From contig CADBUY010000007.1 in the NCBI GenBank assembly GCA_902797965.1, positions 1-64,000 on the forward strand: 64,000 bases of DNA, given 5' to 3'. Shown here piece by piece: positions 59,686 to 64,000 of this stretch. Below the pieces are notes generated by a model, which was not told where the DNA came from, searched no databases, and worked only from the letters and a program-made list of their open reading frames with translations. This DNA comes from an uncultured bacterium (lineage in GTDB: Bacteria > Cyanobacteriota > Vampirovibrionia > Gastranaerophilales > Gastranaerophilaceae). How positions within the stretch are numbered: the stretch's first letter is position 1; each line of letters begins with the position of its first letter. A program made the translations under genes and the position numbers.

Positions 59686-62034
59686 ATGAACATTATGAAG
59701 ACAAACATGTTGTTATTAGACAACAGAATTAGAAAAGATGATGAAGACAAATCAACAACTGTTGCAGCACCCGAACCGACAACAGTACAACCTCAAGCAG
59801 GAATGAAGGCTTTGATGTTTCAGGGTATGCAAAATTTAATGGCTAACCCTAGATTAGCAAAAGAAGTAGGAGTTATGAATGATGATAATGCAGAAAGTCA
59901 GACTGCTAAATCATACGGCTCCAATGTAGCATTCCAAGGTAAGATAAGCGGCGCTAAATTCAAGACAATGGCTTTAGCGTCATTAATGGCTTTATCTACT
60001 GCAGCAGGTTTAACATCTTGTGATGACAAAGAATACATCAGTGTTCCACCATCAAAGGTTGAAACTAATGTAACGGTTAATGTTGACTTAACAGCTATGA
60101 CAAGTATGGTTACAATGATGCAAAATACATTAACTCAGATGTTAATGCAACAAAAATTAAGCTATGAGCAATTCCAACAATATATGGATCAAATGTCACA
60201 ATGGCAAAATCAAGTAAACAGCAAGTTGGCAAACTTTGAAGCAATTTTAACTGATATGGGTGATAACATTATTGATATTAAAAATGGCGTTCAAGAAAAT
60301 AATACATTACAGCAAATGATTATAAAACTTCTTCAACAAAATGGTATGTCACAGTCACAAGCAAATCTATATCTTCAACAATTAATTGCAGAAGTCGCAG
60401 ATGGAAAGAAATCAGTTGCTCAAGCAATGCAAGAAATTATGAAAAAATTAGACATTGTAAATGAAAACTTAAATACAATTATTGCAAATCAAGACAGAGC
60501 ATACGAACAACAACAAGAAGTTATTTCAATCTTAAAAGATGTTAAGGGTAATACAAAAGAAGCAAAAGAAGCTGCCAAATTAGCAAATATGCAATTATTT
60601 GCAATCAATGGTACTATCATTGACGGTAACAGAAAAGTTGTAGCTTCTATTAATAAACTTGATGACGATATGCAAGCCGGTATTGCATATATAGCTCAAA
60701 CAGTCGGTTGGTCAACTTCACAAGTTATCGGATATATGAATAAACTTGGTATTAATATTCAAAACAGTAATGCTTGGAACGCAAGTATGATTATTGCAGC
60801 TATTAACTATAATACTAAAGTTACAGAACAAGGTAACAGAACTTTAGAACAATTAAGAGCTGAATTTGAAGCAGGTCGTATAACAGCTGAACAGTATGCA
60901 AAAGAAATGTTGAACGTATTAAATGATATAAACTCAAAAGTTGGTACATTAGTTCAAGACTTTAACTCTTATGCAGCCCAAATGAAAGCATCAGCAAGAA
61001 CTGCAATCAACGAACTAAAAGTAGGTAACATTACAGCATTCCATACGAATGAATTGTTGGTTGGTGTATTGAAAAATCAACAAAAATCACTTGCTATGTT
61101 AAACGTAATGAACCAAAATATTAAAGATATTAATATTGATCCAAATGCAGGCATTGAAAAATTAGCGGCTCAATTAAAATGCTCTACTCAGCAAATTATT
61201 GATATGCTTGGTTGGTTAGGATTCTCAGAAGCACAAGTATCATCTATGAACGCTGGTGCAATCATTAATGCAATAAAGGGTGCAAAATATGATTTAGGTG
61301 ATAAATTAAACGCTATTATAAATAAGATTGGTCAAGGCAACAATACATTATCTCAGGAAGAAATAGATGAAATTATCGGCTTACTTCAAAGTATTGATAA
61401 AGGTGTAGATGATAATGGTGTTAAACTTGATGAATTAATAGCAGCTGTAAAAGAATTAACAGTTAAAGTTGATGGTTATGCTAAAAATGCTTTAACAGCA
61501 TATAATGAACAAAACAAAAACTTAGTAAACATCCAAAATAATATGGATAAGATAGGTAGTAGGATTAATACTCTTATTAACTATGCTGATAATGCTGAAA
61601 AACAAAGAAATATTACAAATGAAGAAATCAAGAATATCAAAGCTCAAATTAATCAAATCCTTGCAAAAGTTGGTAGTTCAATTACTCCGGAACAACTAGA
61701 TGCAATGTTAGGTAAATATACAAAACAATTAATTGATGAATTGAAGTTAGATATTAAACCTGCTGACTTCTCAGACATTGAAGATTATCTTAAAGCTATC
61801 ATTGCAAAACTTGATACTGCAAATGTTAAATTAGATTATCAAGCAGAAAGCAACAAGCTATTACTCGATATCCTTAATGCAATTAAGGCATTAGATAAGA
61901 CAAGTCCTGATTATAATGCTAAACTTGATCAAATTATCGAGTTGTTGAAAAACTTCAAGTGTGAATGCAATTGTAAAAGTGATTGTGACAATAACCAAAC
62001 TGTTCACGAAGGTGTTATTGACATTATCTCATAG
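59686..62034 (+). CDS. large coiled-coil protein with internal lipobox
   Basis: I do not recognise this 782-residue protein. Residues 1-95 are soluble and carry MFQGM (44-48) and VAFQGK (81-86). A hydrophobic stretch (about 95-110) ends in the lipobox LTSC (C112) followed by DD, as in a lipoprotein, but it is far from the N-terminus. The rest is glutamine/asparagine-rich coiled coil with a repeated helical unit (about 333-356 and 490-513; I-x-x-x-A...S-T-x-Q-x-I...L-G). It ends in a cysteine cluster CECNCKSDC. AAAAGGAGC precedes the ATG. Confidence 0.7.
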   Translation: MNIMKTNMLLLDNRIRKDDEDKSTTVAAPEPTTVQPQAGMKALMFQGMQNLMANPRLAKEVGVMNDDNAESQTAKSYGSNVAFQGKISGAKFKTMALASLMALSTAAGLTSCDDKEYISVPPSKVETNVTVNVDLTAMTSMVTMMQNTLTQMLMQQKLSYEQFQQYMDQMSQWQNQVNSKLANFEAILTDMGDNIIDIKNGVQENNTLQQMIIKLLQQNGMSQSQANLYLQQLIAEVADGKKSVAQAMQEIMKKLDIVNENLNTIIANQDRAYEQQQEVISILKDVKGNTKEAKEAAKLANMQLFAINGTIIDGNRKVVASINKLDDDMQAGIAYIAQTVGWSTSQVIGYMNKLGINIQNSNAWNASMIIAAINYNTKVTEQGNRTLEQLRAEFEAGRITAEQYAKEMLNVLNDINSKVGTLVQDFNSYAAQMKASARTAINELKVGNITAFHTNELLVGVLKNQQKSLAMLNVMNQNIKDINIDPNAGIEKLAAQLKCSTQQIIDMLGWLGFSEAQVSSMNAGAIINAIKGAKYDLGDKLNAIINKIGQGNNTLSQEEIDEIIGLLQSIDKGVDDNGVKLDELIAAVKELTVKVDGYAKNALTAYNEQNKNLVNIQNNMDKIGSRINTLINYADNAEKQRNITNEEIKNIKAQINQILAKVGSSITPEQLDAMLGKYTKQLIDELKLDIKPADFSDIEDYLKAIIAKLDTANVKLDYQAESNKLLLDILNAIKALDKTSPDYNAKLDQIIELLKNFKCECNCKSDCDNNQTVHEGVIDIIS

Positions 62035-62074
62035 TAACATTCAATAAATGCGGGTGCATATTTGATGTAAGATG

Positions 62075-62107
62075 AAAGTGGCTGAGTTTAAACTCAGCCA
62101 CTTTTTT
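62075..62107 (+). terminator. terminator of the coiled-coil gene
   Basis: A perfect 15-bp inverted repeat (62075-62089 with 62090-62104) followed by T-run. Confidence 0.85.
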
Positions 62108-62110
62108 ATT

Positions 62111-62142
62111 AACTAACTAACTAACTAACTTACTTACTTACT
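62111..62142. repeat. AACT/TACT tetranucleotide microsatellite
   Basis: Five AACT units (62111-62130) pass into three TACT units (62131-62142). It lies between two convergent gene ends. Confidence 0.85.
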
Positions 62143-62173
62143 TTTACTTATCTATTTGCTTTTTTTGTCCAAT

Positions 62174-64000
62174 TTATTTTTGTAAAGCGTTGTATGTAGA
62201 TTCATCAATTTGTTCCCAATCACTGCTACCTGGACATTTTCTCCAGTATGTGGGCTGACCGTTTACAGTGTGACCTTTTTTAGTTAATGTAGCAGTTGTT
62301 GTTCCGCCCTTTTTCACTTTTGCATCAGCTTTTTTAGTCCATTCGCAAGTTTTGCCATTTTCATCATATAGAGTTGGAACGTAAGCATTGCCTTTAAGAC
62401 CTGCGGTTGCTGTGACAACATTTGTGTATTCATTTTTGTTAACAGGTAAATCAGGATGATTTGCTGCAGCTCTGTCAAATCCGTATCTGATTGCATCTTC
62501 AGCGAATGCTGCAATAGTCTTAATGCTGTAGATTTTCTTCAAATCGTCTTCGCTATTAACGTTGCTTATGTCGATTGCCTGAATTACTTTAACCATTCTG
62601 TTTTTCAATGATACGCCATTAATTGATTTGTTGTACTCTTTATCATTTAAGCAGTCGTAACCGTTTACTAAGTCTTGCCAAGATCTGAACTTAACTTCTC
62701 TAGGTTGAACTGAGAAATCTTTTCCCGGATCTTTCTTGGTTTCGCAATCTGTACATGGTTCTTGTTCCGGATTTTGTTCCGGTACGGGTGCTGGTTCTAC
62801 TGGTTCGGATGCCGGAACATCTTTTATAGCCTTGAATAATTCAATTCTGTTTAAGTTGCTCTTGTAACCTGCTTGTTTGTTAAGGTAGTCTTTAAAACCT
62901 TCACAGTCCCAAGCCAGTGCTGTTGTTTCTTGTTGAATTGGTTTACCAGCTTTATCCAGTACTAATGCGCCTTTTGCATCTCTTTTCGGAGCTTGTGTTT
63001 GAATCTCAACAGGTCTTCCGTTTTTATCTTCTGTGATAAATTTTATAGCCACTTGTTTTAGTGCAATTTTTTGTGCATCAGTCAGTTCTTTACGTGCATC
63101 TACATATTTAATGAAATCTTCATAAGTTCTGCATTCAAACCTTGTTGAGAATATGTCTTCTTCGCTCGGGCCATGTTCAAGTAATCCTGCGAGGACCCCA
63201 ATAGCTGCACCAACAGCTGCACTCTTAAGTACATTCATTGCAATATGTTTTGATGCCACATGGAAGTATGGTTGAACGTATTGTTGATCAACTATTACCT
63301 GAACACCACCGTTGATATTGTTTACCTGTGCGGCACCATTTTCGATTAATTTTTTCATCTCGGCATCATTTAGAAGTGAATTAATAGCATTCATATCCAT
63401 TTTTAAATTCAATTCAACATAGTTCCTGGCATCCATAACACCTCTGACAATGTCTCTTCCTTGGGTAGCTAGGGCTGTCGCTGTTCCTGCTGCTGCTGCA
63501 ACACCGCCGAGAGTTCCCAAATATGCTGCTCTGAGGAAATTTTTGTGTTCAACTCTGTAACCGCAGAACTCAACCAATTGTTTTGTGTCACGTTTAGAAA
63601 GTTCAATACCTTGTTTTCTCAATTCGGCTCTAATAGCTTCTAATTCAGCATCAGGTTTGCTTTGTTGTCTGCTTAATGTATTATCCGAACCAATTTGTGT
63701 ACTAATGAATTCTGACAATTTTGTTATGTCAAATGTTCCATCATCTTTTCTTGTTACAAGCTGTTCCCCTTGTACGTTAGTCAGCTTTTCAATTGCCATA
63801 TGACCTTGTTCATCTTCTTTAAATAACGGACTTCTTTTACCTATTGCATCGGTAAAATCTTTCTTTGTATATGATTGTGTAGCTTTTTCTGCTGCATTAT
63901 TACCTGCGGCTTGAGCTTTTCTGATAAGTTTCATATCTGAATCTTTAAAACTTACCCAATCCAATGCATTAGCCCACCAATTATGACCGTTACCATTTAA
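62174..64000 (-). CDS. large hypothetical membrane protein, 5' end outside window
   Basis: The frame stays open to the right edge of the window, so the first residues are missing; 608 codons are visible. A TTG at 63964 could be taken as a start but the reading continues upstream (NGNGHNWWANALDW) without a stop. Two glycine/alanine-rich hydrophobic segments (AAYLGTLGGVAAAAGTATAL and SAAVGAAIGVLAGLL) may span the membrane. A proline/glutamate linker with CTDC leads to a C-terminal domain ending GHTVNGQPTYWRKC. I do not recognise a family. It converges on the coiled-coil gene. Confidence 0.65.
   Translation of the reverse strand, partial: LNGNGHNWWANALDWVSFKDSDMKLIRKAQAAGNNAAEKATQSYTKKDFTDAIGKRSPLFKEDEQGHMAIEKLTNVQGEQLVTRKDDGTFDITKLSEFISTQIGSDNTLSRQQSKPDAELEAIRAELRKQGIELSKRDTKQLVEFCGYRVEHKNFLRAAYLGTLGGVAAAAGTATALATQGRDIVRGVMDARNYVELNLKMDMNAINSLLNDAEMKKLIENGAAQVNNINGGVQVIVDQQYVQPYFHVASKHIAMNVLKSAAVGAAIGVLAGLLEHGPSEEDIFSTRFECRTYEDFIKYVDARKELTDAQKIALKQVAIKFITEDKNGRPVEIQTQAPKRDAKGALVLDKAGKPIQQETTALAWDCEGFKDYLNKQAGYKSNLNRIELFKAIKDVPASEPVEPAPVPEQNPEQEPCTDCETKKDPGKDFSVQPREVKFRSWQDLVNGYDCLNDKEYNKSINGVSLKNRMVKVIQAIDISNVNSEDDLKKIYSIKTIAAFAEDAIRYGFDRAAANHPDLPVNKNEYTNVVTATAGLKGNAYVPTLYDENGKTCEWTKKADAKVKKGGTTTATLTKKGHTVNGQPTYWRKCPGSSDWEQIDESTYNALQK

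Noticed and set aside
62111..62142. CRISPR-like array
   Set aside because: Units are 4 bp without spacers; no cas genes occur. The 10-bp and 13-bp GGGGTAAAT arrays are also far too short for CRISPR.
1..64000. Prophage or insertion sequence
   Set aside because: No transposase, integrase, capsid, terminase or tail gene was recognised anywhere in the window.

Overview
The window comes from an AT-rich (about one third G+C by eye), Gram-negative-type, anaerobic bacterium. It has an MCE/MlaD-like envelope lipid protein, many signal peptides, the MEP isoprenoid pathway (ispG), a split glycine cleavage P-protein (gcvPA), a clostridial-type ferredoxin and a group-B-like monomeric [FeFe] hydrogenase. 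These traits, plus several proteins with an F-x-G motif of the VAFQGK/VTFKG/ISFMG kind, suggest a gut Gastranaerophilales (Melainabacteria/Vampirovibrionia) genome. That placement is inferred from gene content; no rRNA is present to confirm it. I see no prophage, insertion sequence or CRISPR array.

Layout. 1-7.1 kb: a possible structured RNA with two look-alike terminators, an MCE protein, two small unknown genes, serS, then a leftward run TSCPD protein - isocitrate dehydrogenase - bioB - queA, with a duplicated scrap of the queA 3' end beside it. 7.5-12 kb: DUF2130 nuclease-like protein, two stand-alone LuxR-type HTH proteins, an EamA permease, a 97-bp direct repeat next to tRNA-Glu, and map. 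12-19 kb: GGDEF/HD-GYP protein, a shortened dihydrolipoamide dehydrogenase, the rpsF-ssb-rpsR operon and a GT-C membrane protein. 19-28.8 kb: tuf, a decayed nucleotidyltransferase-partner gene, DUF1858, NfeD and SPFH proteins, nadA-mnmA and gltX. 28.9-38 kb: secreted proteins, a phosphohexomutase, a dicarboxylate symporter with ileS, recF and galE.

38-48 kb: lysS; an unusual leftward operon of histidine kinase, Nudix hydrolase, AroH chorismate mutase and receiver; a rightward operon fliO - neuB - kdsC-like; and gcvT-gcvH-gcvPA. 48-59.5 kb: ferredoxin, [FeFe] hydrogenase, the shikimate operon aroC-aroK-aroB, ispG, a YfcE-like phosphoesterase, DUF486 and Fsr-like transporters, a matrixin-like protease without a signal peptide, a secreted protein and lysC. 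59.5-64 kb: two very large lineage-type proteins; the last runs off the window.

The genes are mostly housekeeping: translation, shikimate/aspartate amino acid synthesis, one-carbon/glycine metabolism, NAD and biotin synthesis, and H2 metabolism. The points of most interest are: (1) at least seven genes lacking a Shine-Dalgarno site but carrying a -10 hexamer that ends 6-7 nt before the start codon, which suggests leaderless mRNAs; (2) the kinase-Nudix-chorismate mutase-receiver operon; (3) the fliO-neuB-kdsC operon; (4) an MnmA that lacks its second catalytic cysteine; (5) a family of GGGGTAAAT repeats, with tandem arrays of 10-bp and 13-bp period; (6) large coiled-coil proteins with an internal lipobox.
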